In this document: positions 52,738 to 62,806 of the stretch, in pieces
How positions within the stretch are numbered: position 1 is the stretch's first letter
Layout of the letters: each line of letters opens with the position of its first letter
Program-made: the position numbers and the translations under genes
Assembly (NCBI GenBank): GCA_035764005.1
Contig: DASTZZ010000031.1
Coordinates: 62,001 to 126,000 of the forward strand
Length of the DNA stretch: 64,000 nucleotides
DNA from: Terriglobales bacterium
Lineage (GTDB): Bacteria; Acidobacteriota; Terriglobia; Terriglobales; Acidobacteriaceae
Direction of reading: 5' to 3'
Notes under the pieces: generated by a model
The model's database searches: none
Seen by the model: only the letters and a program-made list of their open reading frames with translations
Told to the model about the DNA's origin: nothing

Positions 52738-53538
52738 GTGGCGAGAATCATCGCGATCGCAAATCAGAAAGGCGGAGTCGGTAAGACCACTACGGCCATC
52801 AACTTGGCTGCCTCGCTGGCCGCAGCCGAGGTGAGGGTACTGCTTGTCGATTGCGATCCGCAATCGAACTCGACCAGCGGGCTCGGACTGCAGCGCGACC
52901 CAAATCGTATCAGCGCCTATCACGTGCTCATGGGGGACTCAGGAGCCCGAGAAGCTGTTGTACCAACCGAACTAGAAGGTTTGAGCGTGCTTCCGGCGCA
53001 CAAACACCTTATCGGAGCCAACATCGAGCTTGTGAATGCGGAGCGACGGGAGTTTCGCCTTCGAAATGCTCTCGAGCAAGTTCGAGACGCGTTTGACTTT
53101 ATGGTCCTCGACTGTCCGCCAGCCCTCGATCTGCTTACATTGAACGCCTTGGTTGCGGCCGATTCCGTGTTGATTCCGATGCAAGCCGAGTACTTCGCCC
53201 TCGAGGGTATCAGCGAACTGCTCGATACCATGGAACGCATCCGGCAAAGCTTCAATCCCGGCCTGGAGCTCGAAGGCGTGGTTTTGACCATGTGGGACGA
53301 ACGTACGAATTTAGCGCAGCAGGTCGCTGGCAATCTGCGCCAGTTTTTCGGGGAGAAGCTCTGCGCGACCACAATCCCGCGCAATGTTCGGCTGGCGGAA
53401 GCCCCAAGCTACGGCAAGCCCGCGCTCCTGTATGACGTGCGCTCGAAAGGTGCCGAGAGCTATATCAGGTTGGCGAAAGAGTTGATGGGAAAACTCATGG
53501 CCGCGAATGCGCCAGCCGCCGCAGAGCTGACGGCGTGA
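52738..53538 (+). CDS. parA: chromosome partitioning ATPase ParA (Soj)
   Basis: 266 residues from GTG 52738, GAGG nine bases ahead. MinD/ParA-type ATPase: deviant Walker [18 protein letters not shown] at residues ~7-23, [11 protein letters not shown] (Walker A'), [23 protein letters not shown] (Walker B) and [13 protein letters not shown]. It forms ATP-dependent dimers on DNA and segregates the origin together with ParB, encoded 230 bases downstream. Flanked by three parS sites. Confidence 0.95.
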   Translation: MARIIAIANQKGGVGKTTTAINLAASLAAAEVRVLLVDCDPQSNSTSGLGLQRDPNRISAYHVLMGDSGAREAVVPTELEGLSVLPAHKHLIGANIELVNAERREFRLRNALEQVRDAFDFMVLDCPPALDLLTLNALVAADSVLIPMQAEYFALEGISELLDTMERIRQSFNPGLELEGVVLTMWDERTNLAQQVAGNLRQFFGEKLCATTIPRNVRLAEAPSYGKPALLYDVRSKGAESYIRLAKELMGKLMAANAPAAAELTA

Positions 53539-53584
53539 AGACGGCCGTCGGCTTTCGGCCCGCGACCTGCGTGAATGGACTAAA

Positions 53585-53600
53585 TGTTCCACGTGGAACA
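53585..53600. promoter_or_regulatory. parS site 3
   Basis: Exact TGTTCCACGTGGAACA between parA and parB, directly before repeat copy C. Confidence 0.93.
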
Positions 53601-53603
53601 ACA

Positions 53604-53715
53604 GAACCGGCTGCGGTAGCCGGTGGGGCAGTTGCATGTTTTAGCGACTGCGCTCTCGTTGCATTTCGGACGGCTCGCGCTGGCGATCACCGCTCGGCTC
53701 TCCAGAGCCTCTCTA
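53604..53715. repeat. structured repeat, copy C (partial)
   Basis: Starts GAACCGGCTGCGGTAGCCGG and has the conserved GTGGGGCAG and CGACTGCGCT blocks of copies A and B in its left half; the right half has diverged or is truncated. It lies directly after parS site 3. Confidence 0.65.
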
Positions 53716-53768
53716 TTCGTCGATGGAGATGATAACGGGTTAAGAAAATTTTCTAGGAACCACCACAC

Positions 53769-54680
53769 ATGACGACAACTGTCACCACCCAATCCGGACC
53801 GCGCAAAGCCCTCGGACGTGGACTTGAATCTCTGCTTCCGTCCGCAGGTCCTGCTGAAACAACAATCTCGGCTGCGCTTCCACCCAATGCAGTTCGCGAC
53901 CTTCCGATCAGCGAAATTGATCCGAACCCATATCAAACTCGAAGCAACTTCGATGACGAGGCTCTGAACGATCTGGCAGCTTCGATCCAATCGAACGGGA
54001 TCGTACAGCCGATCGTCGTGCGTCCGGTGAGCGGACGCTTCCAGCTCATTGCCGGCGAGCGGCGGTGGCGTGCGTCGCAGAAGCTGGGCCGCGAGTTTAT
54101 TCCCGCTGTGATCAAGCAGGTGTCGAACGAGCAGGCGATGGAGATGACCATCGTCGAGAACCTGCAGCGTGAAGGCCTGAACCCAATGGAAGAAGCGCGA
54201 GCCTTCGAACGCTTGGCGCGCGAGTTTAATCTCACCCAGGAGCAGATGTCCCAGCGTACCGGACGCGAGCGCGCGTCGATTGCGAACCTGCTTCGCCTCC
54301 TGCGTCTTCCCGAAACGGTGCAGCAGTCAATCGAAAAAGGCGAACTCACCGCCGGACACGCGAAGGCCTTGCTCGCCCTCGATAGCCCCGAAGCGATTAT
54401 CTCAGCCGCGCACAAGGTGCGTCAGCTTGCGCTTTCTGTTCGCCAGACGGAAGAAATGGTGCATCGGCTCCTCGCCCCAGGAGACGCGCAGCAGTCAGAA
54501 GCAAAACCGAAGCGCGTCGTCGATCCGAACGTGCGGGCTGCGGAAGAAGGGCTTCAGCGCGCGCTGGGAGTTCGTGTCACAATTCGTGACAACAGGGGTA
54601 AGGGGAAGATCGTGATTGAGTACGCGTCCCTGGAAGATTTTGATCGAGTAGTGGAAACGTTAGAAAGCAATAGGCAGTAG
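53769..54680 (+). CDS. parB: chromosome partitioning protein ParB (CTPase)
   Basis: 303 residues. N-terminal ParA-stimulating region with GLGRGLESLLPS (residues ~15-27); CTP-binding N domain LPISEIDPNPYQTRSNFDDEALNDLAASIQSNGIVQPIVVRP...LIAGERRWRASQKLG and ENLQREGLNPMEEARAF; helix-turn-helix TQEQMSQRTGRERASIANLLRLLRLP contacting parS; and C-terminal dimerisation domain GKGKIVIEYASLEDFDRVVETL. It spreads from parS and loads condensin. All motifs are intact. Confidence 0.96.
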   Translation: MTTTVTTQSGPRKALGRGLESLLPSAGPAETTISAALPPNAVRDLPISEIDPNPYQTRSNFDDEALNDLAASIQSNGIVQPIVVRPVSGRFQLIAGERRWRASQKLGREFIPAVIKQVSNEQAMEMTIVENLQREGLNPMEEARAFERLAREFNLTQEQMSQRTGRERASIANLLRLLRLPETVQQSIEKGELTAGHAKALLALDSPEAIISAAHKVRQLALSVRQTEEMVHRLLAPGDAQQSEAKPKRVVDPNVRAAEEGLQRALGVRVTIRDNRGKGKIVIEYASLEDFDRVVETLESNRQ

Positions 54681-54855
54681 GCAATAGCCAACAAGCAGCA
54701 ACGCGGTGGATAAGATGTAATGGAGTTATCCGCTTATCACCCTTATTGCTGATTGCCTGCATATTCGTTCTTGGAACTTCTATCCCCTCATTCGCGTATT
54801 CCCTCCCAGCTGAACCAATCCTGTAGTAAGTTAGTCCTCCCCATGTGAGGTTGAT

Positions 54856-55323
54856 ATGTATTGCAATTTGTGCGGCAGTTCTCTTTCGCCCAATCAGAGT
54901 GTCTGCGGCAAATGCGGGAATGCCATTTTGGGAAGGCATATGCTGAGCCGCGTGGAGCAGCACTTCCGACTGGTTGGTAGCTTGTGGATTGCTGATGCGG
55001 TGCTGCACGCCATCGGCGCTGCTGTGCTCTTGATCGTTGCCAAGACAATCTTCGGGCGGTATAACGAAGGTCATCCAGCCTTTCTTCAGCCACTCCTGAC
55101 GGGAATCGCGTGCTTCATCGCGATCAAAGCGGGCGCCAGTCTGATCGCCGGTATCGGACTGCTTGAACGGCAGACCTGGGCTCGTCCTCTGGCCTTAGTG
55201 ATGGCCTTCATCGCTCTGCTCAGTGTTCCATTCGGCACTGCGCTGGGTGTCTACACACTCTGGGTTTTGATGTCCCCTCAGGCGGATGTCGAATACCATC
55301 GCCTAGCGGCAGCGGCTGGATAG
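54856..55323 (+). CDS. zinc-ribbon membrane protein
   Basis: 155 residues with GAGG before the ATG. Starts MYCNLCGSSLSPNQSVCGKCGNAI, two CxxC knuckles of a zinc ribbon, then about three to four hydrophobic segments (LWIADAVLHAIGAAVLLIVA, PLLTGIACFIAIKAGASLIAGIGLL, PLALVMAFIALLSVPFGTALGVYTLWVLM). Small zinc-ribbon membrane proteins are common but functionally unassigned. The gap from parB (54681-54855) contains one DnaA-box-like sequence and short repeats. Confidence 0.8.
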   Translation: MYCNLCGSSLSPNQSVCGKCGNAILGRHMLSRVEQHFRLVGSLWIADAVLHAIGAAVLLIVAKTIFGRYNEGHPAFLQPLLTGIACFIAIKAGASLIAGIGLLERQTWARPLALVMAFIALLSVPFGTALGVYTLWVLMSPQADVEYHRLAAAAG

Positions 55324-55430
55324 GTTGAACGTCATCAGATTAACCAGGAAGCACGCGCGTGAAAGAAGCGCACGCACAAAAAACGTGCGGCTGCCTCACG
55401 GCCTGCTCGCGGCCCGGTATGTGTCCGAGT

Positions 55431-56753
55431 TTAAAAAAGCTTAAACCACAGATAGATCAATCCAGCTGCCGCCGTGCCGCCCGTAGCCGCGCCGAGCCAG
55501 AAATTCTGCCAGCGAGTATTGACGGTATGCATGATGCGCCGGTCGTTGGAAATCAGCAAAATAAAGATGAGAGTGGGGATAAGCATGGTTCCGGCCAAGA
55601 CCATTGACCAATACAAAGCTTTCACCGGATTAATTCGCAGGTAGTTGGCGCCAGCCGCCACGAATACTGCAGCAGAGATGAGAACGTAAAACCGCTTGGC
55701 CTCCCAAGGCTTCTCGCTCAGTCCCGACTTCCAGCCGACAGCCTGCGCCAGATCAAAGCACATTGAGGCCGTCAGCACCGGCAACGCCACCATTCCTGAA
55801 CCGATAATGCCGATCGCGAAGACAATCGGTCCCCAATCGCCGACCGCAGGCCGCAGCGCCTCGGCTGCCTGACGAGTCGTCATCTCTGGAGCATTGTTGA
55901 AATGCAGCACAGCGCTGGCGGCGATCATAATCGAGCATGCAAGCACAAAGGTGACCGCCGTCGAGAGTACCGAGTCGGCCGCGTGATGCTCATGCTCAGG
56001 ATCGCTGCGCGAACTTGTCTGCCAGATGATGATGTAAGGCGTAAGAAACGAGCCGAAGAGGGCAACGATGTTTTCTGCGTACTCGGAGGTGGCCTGCATT
56101 CGCGGCAAGAAGACGTTATGAAAAAGAGTTCCAATGCTGGAATGCGTCAGCACCGCCGCGGCTACATACAGGTAAAGCGGTAGAGACAGGATTACCAGCG
56201 CGCGCGTGATTTTTTGATAATCCTGGAAGACCAGGATGTACCAGACAAAGAAGGCAGTTGCCGCGATAAAAAACATGCGCGAGAGGCCGGTCAGGATCGA
56301 GAAGGCGTCCGACACAGCCATGATGTCGGCGATCACAACGGCCAAATTCGTAACAATGGTCAGTACGGCGCCACTAATCGCGTATTTGCGACCGTAGTGG
56401 TCGCGGACGAGATCGAGCAATCCCTGTCCCGTCTGCACTCCGATACGGCTGGTCACCGAAAAGATCGCGAGCAGGAACGGAACGATCAGGAAAACGACCC
56501 AGAACAGCGAATGGGCGAACGCTGCTCCCGCTATCGTTGCCGTCACAACCGCGGAGGGATCGAGGTTCGCCGATCCGGTGACGACTCCCGGCCCCAGCCG
56601 CCAAATATTCCAATGCTTCTTTGGGCGAGCTTCGCCTTCAGTCGCCGGGAATCTCACTACTTTGCCGCGATCGTCGGGAGAGCCTTTCCTGGGCGGAGCG
56701 TTAGGGAATTTTGGGAAGTTCACGCCGTAGGTCTCTCTCGATTTTGCGTTCAT
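55431..56753 (-). CDS. Nramp-related divalent metal transporter
   Basis: 440 residues with about 11 hydrophobic segments. The TM1 motif of canonical Nramp (DPGN) reads NLDPSAVVTATIAGA, and the TM6 region (canonical MPH) reads FLTPYIIIWQTSS, so key metal-contacting residues differ. This places it in the Nramp-related branch that includes magnesium-type and other divergent transporters; substrate unknown. The N-terminal 45 residues are soluble and rich in Pro and Lys. The 5' end overlaps the neighbouring membrane gene by ~50 bases unless a later start is used (GTG 56723). Confidence 0.8.
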   Translation of the reverse strand: MNAKSRETYGVNFPKFPNAPPRKGSPDDRGKVVRFPATEGEARPKKHWNIWRLGPGVVTGSANLDPSAVVTATIAGAAFAHSLFWVVFLIVPFLLAIFSVTSRIGVQTGQGLLDLVRDHYGRKYAISGAVLTIVTNLAVVIADIMAVSDAFSILTGLSRMFFIAATAFFVWYILVFQDYQKITRALVILSLPLYLYVAAAVLTHSSIGTLFHNVFLPRMQATSEYAENIVALFGSFLTPYIIIWQTSSRSDPEHEHHAADSVLSTAVTFVLACSIMIAASAVLHFNNAPEMTTRQAAEALRPAVGDWGPIVFAIGIIGSGMVALPVLTASMCFDLAQAVGWKSGLSEKPWEAKRFYVLISAAVFVAAGANYLRINPVKALYWSMVLAGTMLIPTLIFILLISNDRRIMHTVNTRWQNFWLGAATGGTAAAGLIYLWFKLF

Positions 56754-57069
56754 GCCAGAGCCGCAGCGGGCGGCTGTAGGTGATCACCCCGAAGGCCGCA
56801 ATTGCGGCCAGAAGCAGCGTGTTGCTGGCCCAAAGCAGGATGCGGGCGATTTTGGTATGCGCGATCTGCTGCAAAATGGCGGCGTTGGTTGGCGTCAGCA
56901 GCAGCGCTGCAGCCAGCAACATCAGGCCTACTCCAGCAAGGAGGTTCGTCACGTTCTTGGCCCAGCGTCCGCGCGCGTGATAGTCCGCGAAGAGGCGAAA
57001 GCCATAGGTCGTAAGCGCACCTATAAGCAGGAAATTCACGATCACTGCGATGGCGCCGCGCAGGTGCAT
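56701..57069 (-). CDS. hypothetical membrane protein
   Basis: 122 residues with three hydrophobic segments (IAVIVNFLLIGALTTYGFRLF, NLLAGVGLMLLAAALLLTP, ILLWASNTLLLAAIAAFGVITY), basic loops and a charged tail (HERKIERDLRRELPKIP). Its 3' end overlaps the 5' end of the Nramp-related gene by ~50 bases, suggesting coupled expression. Family unrecognised. Confidence 0.7.
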   Translation of the reverse strand: MHLRGAIAVIVNFLLIGALTTYGFRLFADYHARGRWAKNVTNLLAGVGLMLLAAALLLTPTNAAILQQIAHTKIARILLWASNTLLLAAIAAFGVITYSRPLRLWHERKIERDLRRELPKIP

Positions 57070-57178
57070 CTCTGCTTCGTAAGACGCAAAGCAGCTGGCG
57101 GGGGTTGGAATCCAGAGTAGCTGGATTTCGGGCGCGGTAGCAGTTTCACCGCCAGTCCTATAATTTGCTCAAACACCT

Positions 57179-59404
57179 GTGCCTGGCAACGATCAGAACC
57201 GCTCGCGTCGCAAGAGCCTCATCATCGGCCTGGGGATCGCGATCTTCGTGTTGTTTCTCGTTCTGATCTCACAGCAGAGTTTTAATCTCACCTTCCTCCA
57301 TCCCGGCAGCGTGCAACAGACTCTAGTGCTCACGGCTCTGTCGGCACTCGTCTTCCTGCTTTTTGTTGCGCTTACTTTCGTCTTGCTGCGCAACCTGCTG
57401 AAGCTCCTAGCGGAAAGGCGAGGCGGAGTCCTCGGTTCAAAGTTCCGTACCAAGATGGTGTTCGGAGCGCTGCTGATGTCGTTCACTCCGGCGCTCTTCA
57501 TGTTTCTGTTCACCTATCTGCTCACCAATCGATCAATCGACCGTTGGTTCTCCTCGCCTGTACAGAACCTCAGTGAGAGTTCCGAGCAGGTCGCGGGACT
57601 GCTCGTCCAGTACGCACAGGCAAATGCGCAGGCCGAAGCGCAGACGCTGGCTGGTAACCGCGGAATTCAGAGTGCGTTTGAGTCTGGGGATTTTTCTAGC
57701 GCAACGACAGGTCTTCGCGAGGAAGAACCTGCGTTGCAGGGAGGATTTTCCATTCTTCTGCGCGACCATGCTCCGGCGGCTTCCGTAAATGTTCCGTCGC
57801 AGTGGAATGAACTCCGCGAGCCACTACTTCAGGCCCTGCAGACAACTCATCGCCTGCAATGGGGAAATGCGGATTACGTAGTCGCGTCGAGTACGGTCGG
57901 CAGCGCCGGAGCTGTGGTCACGGCGATTCCGTTGCCGACGACCTTTGCTGCGACCATGGATCAGATTGCAGAAAGCCAACGTAATTACCAGGCGCTGGGA
58001 TCGAATCGCAAGGCGCTCCGCCGCACCTACATTCTTTTTTTGCTCTTGATCACTGCGCTGGTGCTCTTCGCTGCGACCTGGCTGTCGTTGTTCATTTCGA
58101 AACTCGTCACCAGGCCGGTAGCCGCATTGGCCGCAGCCACGGAAGAGCTGTCCCAAGGACACTTCTCTCACCGTGTTGCCGTTGCTGCCGCTGACGAATT
58201 AGGCGAGCTGGTTGCGTCGTTCAATCGTATGGCAGGCGATCTGGAAGAGAGTCGCGAAAAAATCGAGCAATCGACCCGTGACCTTGCGCAGGCAAATTCG
58301 GACATCGAGAAGCGCCGGCGACAAACGGAAATCATTCTCGAAAATATTCCAACAGGCGTTCTCTCCCTGGATGCGGCAGGAAAGATTCGCCAGGCGAATC
58401 CGGCATTCATTCGCTTGCTGCGCTTTCGCGAGAACGAACCCGGCGATAACCCTCCGGAGAGTTCGGAGAGTTTCGAAGGCGCCTCTCTTCGCGACATCTT
58501 CGGCACCGAAATCTCCACGCAGCTCATCCATCTCATGCGCAAGGCAGATCGCATGGGAAACACCACCAGCCAGTTTGAACTGCAATCCGGCAACGACAAG
58601 CTGAACGTCGCAATCACAGTCGCGTCGCTGCGCATCGAGCGCCAGCGGCTCGGATATGTGCTGGTCTTCGAAGATTTTACGGAGTTGTTGCGCGCGCAGA
58701 AGCAGGCTGCATGGAGGGAAGTTGCGCGTCGCGTGGCGCACGAGATCAAGAATCCGCTCACGCCAATTGCGCTCTCGGCCGAACGCATCCGCCGCCACCT
58801 CGATCGCGGGGCAGCACCCGACAGCACTTCGCTGAATGTGATGCACGGTTGTGCGGAAACGATCTCTAACGCTGTCGAGACAGTGCGTCGCCTGGTGGAT
58901 GAATTTTCAACTTTGGCGCGTTTCCCCACGGCGCAGCCCCGGCCGAACGAGATCAATGTGATTATTGAAAGCGCACTACAGCTCTTCCATGGCCGCCTCG
59001 ATGGCATCAGAATTCAGACGCAGCTTGCCTCGAATTTGCCGCCCGTTCTCGCCGATCCGGATGCGATGCGCCGAGCGATTGCCAATCTTGTAGACAATGC
59101 TGCTGAGGCTCTGCAGGATTCGCTGGTGAAAGAGATTTACATCTCGACGAACGTCGTAGAGACGCGTGAGGCAGTCGAGATCGTCGTCGCCGATACCGGC
59201 CACGGAATCACCACCGAAGTCAAGGAACGCCTCTTCCTTCCCTATTTCTCCACGAAGAAGCGCGGTACCGGATTGGGACTGCACATCGTAAGCCGGATTA
59301 TGCAGGAGCATGGCGGATCGATTCGCGTGGAAGAAAATCAGCCGGTGGGGGCGCGTTTCATTTTGGAATTGCCGCTGGCTGTGGAAGCGGCGACGGCAGT
59401 CTAG
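57179..59404 (+). CDS. NtrY-like membrane sensor histidine kinase
   Basis: 741 residues from GTG. Several membrane segments lie in the first 320 residues (~13-35, ~45-70, ~92-115 and ~280-305). A HAMP domain follows (ISKLVTRPVAALAAATEELSQGHFSHRV), then a PAS domain (ILENIPTGVLSLDAAGKIRQANPAFIRLL). The HisKA H box is RRVAHEIKNPLTPIALSAER with phospho-His at 521, and the HATPase has NLVDNAAEAL, VADTGHGI and KRGTGLGLHIV. The domain order matches NtrY/nitrogen-type kinases. No response regulator is adjacent. The IR at 59416 follows. Confidence 0.9.
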   Translation: MPGNDQNRSRRKSLIIGLGIAIFVLFLVLISQQSFNLTFLHPGSVQQTLVLTALSALVFLLFVALTFVLLRNLLKLLAERRGGVLGSKFRTKMVFGALLMSFTPALFMFLFTYLLTNRSIDRWFSSPVQNLSESSEQVAGLLVQYAQANAQAEAQTLAGNRGIQSAFESGDFSSATTGLREEEPALQGGFSILLRDHAPAASVNVPSQWNELREPLLQALQTTHRLQWGNADYVVASSTVGSAGAVVTAIPLPTTFAATMDQIAESQRNYQALGSNRKALRRTYILFLLLITALVLFAATWLSLFISKLVTRPVAALAAATEELSQGHFSHRVAVAAADELGELVASFNRMAGDLEESREKIEQSTRDLAQANSDIEKRRRQTEIILENIPTGVLSLDAAGKIRQANPAFIRLLRFRENEPGDNPPESSESFEGASLRDIFGTEISTQLIHLMRKADRMGNTTSQFELQSGNDKLNVAITVASLRIERQRLGYVLVFEDFTELLRAQKQAAWREVARRVAHEIKNPLTPIALSAERIRRHLDRGAAPDSTSLNVMHGCAETISNAVETVRRLVDEFSTLARFPTAQPRPNEINVIIESALQLFHGRLDGIRIQTQLASNLPPVLADPDAMRRAIANLVDNAAEALQDSLVKEIYISTNVVETREAVEIVVADTGHGITTEVKERLFLPYFSTKKRGTGLGLHIVSRIMQEHGGSIRVEENQPVGARFILELPLAVEAATAV

Positions 59405-59415
59405 CGAATCTGATT

Positions 59416-59552
59416 GTCATTCCGAACGCATGCCCACGCGGGTTTTCGCGTGAGCAGGAGTGAGGAATCCCTGCGATCCCCGAATCCCGTTGGTGCTGCC
59501 ATTTCTGCAGTTGCACAGGGATTCCTGTGCCAAACCAGGCGTTCGGAATGAC
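59416..59552. repeat. inverted repeat, GTCATTCCGA family copy 2
   Basis: Starts GTCATTCCGAACGC and ends GCGTTCGGAATGAC; interior arms AGGAATCCCTG and CAGGGATTCCTG are also paired. It lies between the convergent histidine kinase and thiC genes, and resembles the repeat at 18006-18088, which also separates two convergent genes. Confidence 0.75.
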
Positions 59553-59564
59553 AAGGAGCTGAGG

Positions 59565-61721
<2,157 letters not shown>

Positions 61722-62284
61722 GGGCCTCCATCCATCTACACATCACTAAGGGATAGCCCTAAAATGGAAAACGCCAGAGCTGGTTCACCCTGGCGTTCAT
61801 CTCTATGGTCCCCACTTCTTCGGGCCCAAGATTTCCATCGAGACCGTTGAGCACTCCCCCAAATGCCTTCACGACCTCTCAGATCTCCTATATTGCAATT
61901 GCCGAACCAAACTTTTATCGCTGTAAGTCGCTGATTTTGCTATGACCAGAATTTAGCGCTGCCAGTCACGAAAAAATCGACGGTGCAACTGTTTGCACAC
62001 TTGTCCGTGGGAATGGCATTTGCGTGTGGGACGCAATTTCTCCATCCAGCGTACGCGGGCATGAGTAGGGCGGCCGAAACCCGGGGGTGAACACGAAGGC
62101 CGCAAGGACACAAAGGTTGATTGGAACCGGCCGATCAAGCTCTGGTATTCCCATAGACGTGGGGGCCTCAAAGGACAACCTTCGTTTCCTCCGTGTCCTT
62201 CGTGTTCAACCCCGGCTCTCTCCGTGCACTCCATGGCTCGTGGTAAAAACTGCAGTTACAATCGGATATAGCGCTCCCGTCTTC
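61722..62284. other. intergenic region with inverted repeat, no gene supported
   Basis: 563 bases before coaD. A hairpin AACGCCAG / CTGGCGTT at ~61769-61797 could terminate the redox gene, but the T tract is poor. At 62083-62213 an inverted repeat (GGGGTGAACACGAAGG / CCTTCGTGTTCAACCCC, with AGGACACAAAGG within) belongs to the common dispersed 'CTTCGTGTCC' type. No gene is supported. Confidence 0.5.
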
Positions 62285-62791
62285 ATGAAGCAGATCAAAG
62301 CAATTTATCCGGGATCATTCGACCCGCTCACCAACGGCCATCTCGACCTGATCGAGCGCGGCAGCAAGATCTTTCATGAACTGGTAGTCGCGATCCTCAA
62401 GAATTCCGAGAAAGAGCCCCTGTTCGACGTGGCTGAACGCCGCGAGATGCTCACGGAGGCGACGTCCCGATGGCCGAACGTGCGTGTGGATACCTTTTCC
62501 GGCCTCCTTGTGGATTACGTTGTTAAGCAAAAGGCAAATGCCGTATTGCGCGGAATCCGGGCTATCAGCGACTATGAATATGAACTCCAGATGGCATTGA
62601 TGAACCGCAAGCTCAATGCTTCTGTGGAGACGATCTTCATGATGCCCGCCGAGGCGTACTCTTATCTCAGTTCGCGGCTGGTGAAGGAAGTTTTCCGGCT
62701 CGGTGGATCGGTTCGAGGGCTCGTTCCGCCGAACGTCGAGGAGCGTCTGCAAAAGAAGTTTGGCCCGGCGGCTTCGGCTGCAAAGCGATAA
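62285..62791 (+). CDS. coaD: phosphopantetheine adenylyltransferase
   Basis: 168 residues; penultimate step of CoA synthesis. Start MKQIKAIYPGSFDPLTNGHL contains the nucleotidylyltransferase TxGH motif (TNGH near residue 17). Other conserved blocks: ERREMLTEA, VRVDTFSGLLVDYV, AVLRGIRAISDYEYELQMALMNRKL, SSRLVKEVFRLGGSVRGLVPP. Full length and hexamer-type. Together with panB and panC it shows CoA synthesis spread over the window. It lies 15 bases ahead of the aminotransferase gene, likely co-transcribed. Confidence 0.96.
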   Translation: MKQIKAIYPGSFDPLTNGHLDLIERGSKIFHELVVAILKNSEKEPLFDVAERREMLTEATSRWPNVRVDTFSGLLVDYVVKQKANAVLRGIRAISDYEYELQMALMNRKLNASVETIFMMPAEAYSYLSSRLVKEVFRLGGSVRGLVPPNVEERLQKKFGPAASAAKR

Positions 62792-62806
62792 CTCAGGAGA
62801 AAAGCG

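Noticed and set aside
61953-62234. Minus-strand frame of 93 codons before coaD
   Set aside because: It runs through the dispersed inverted repeat and has no ribosome site.
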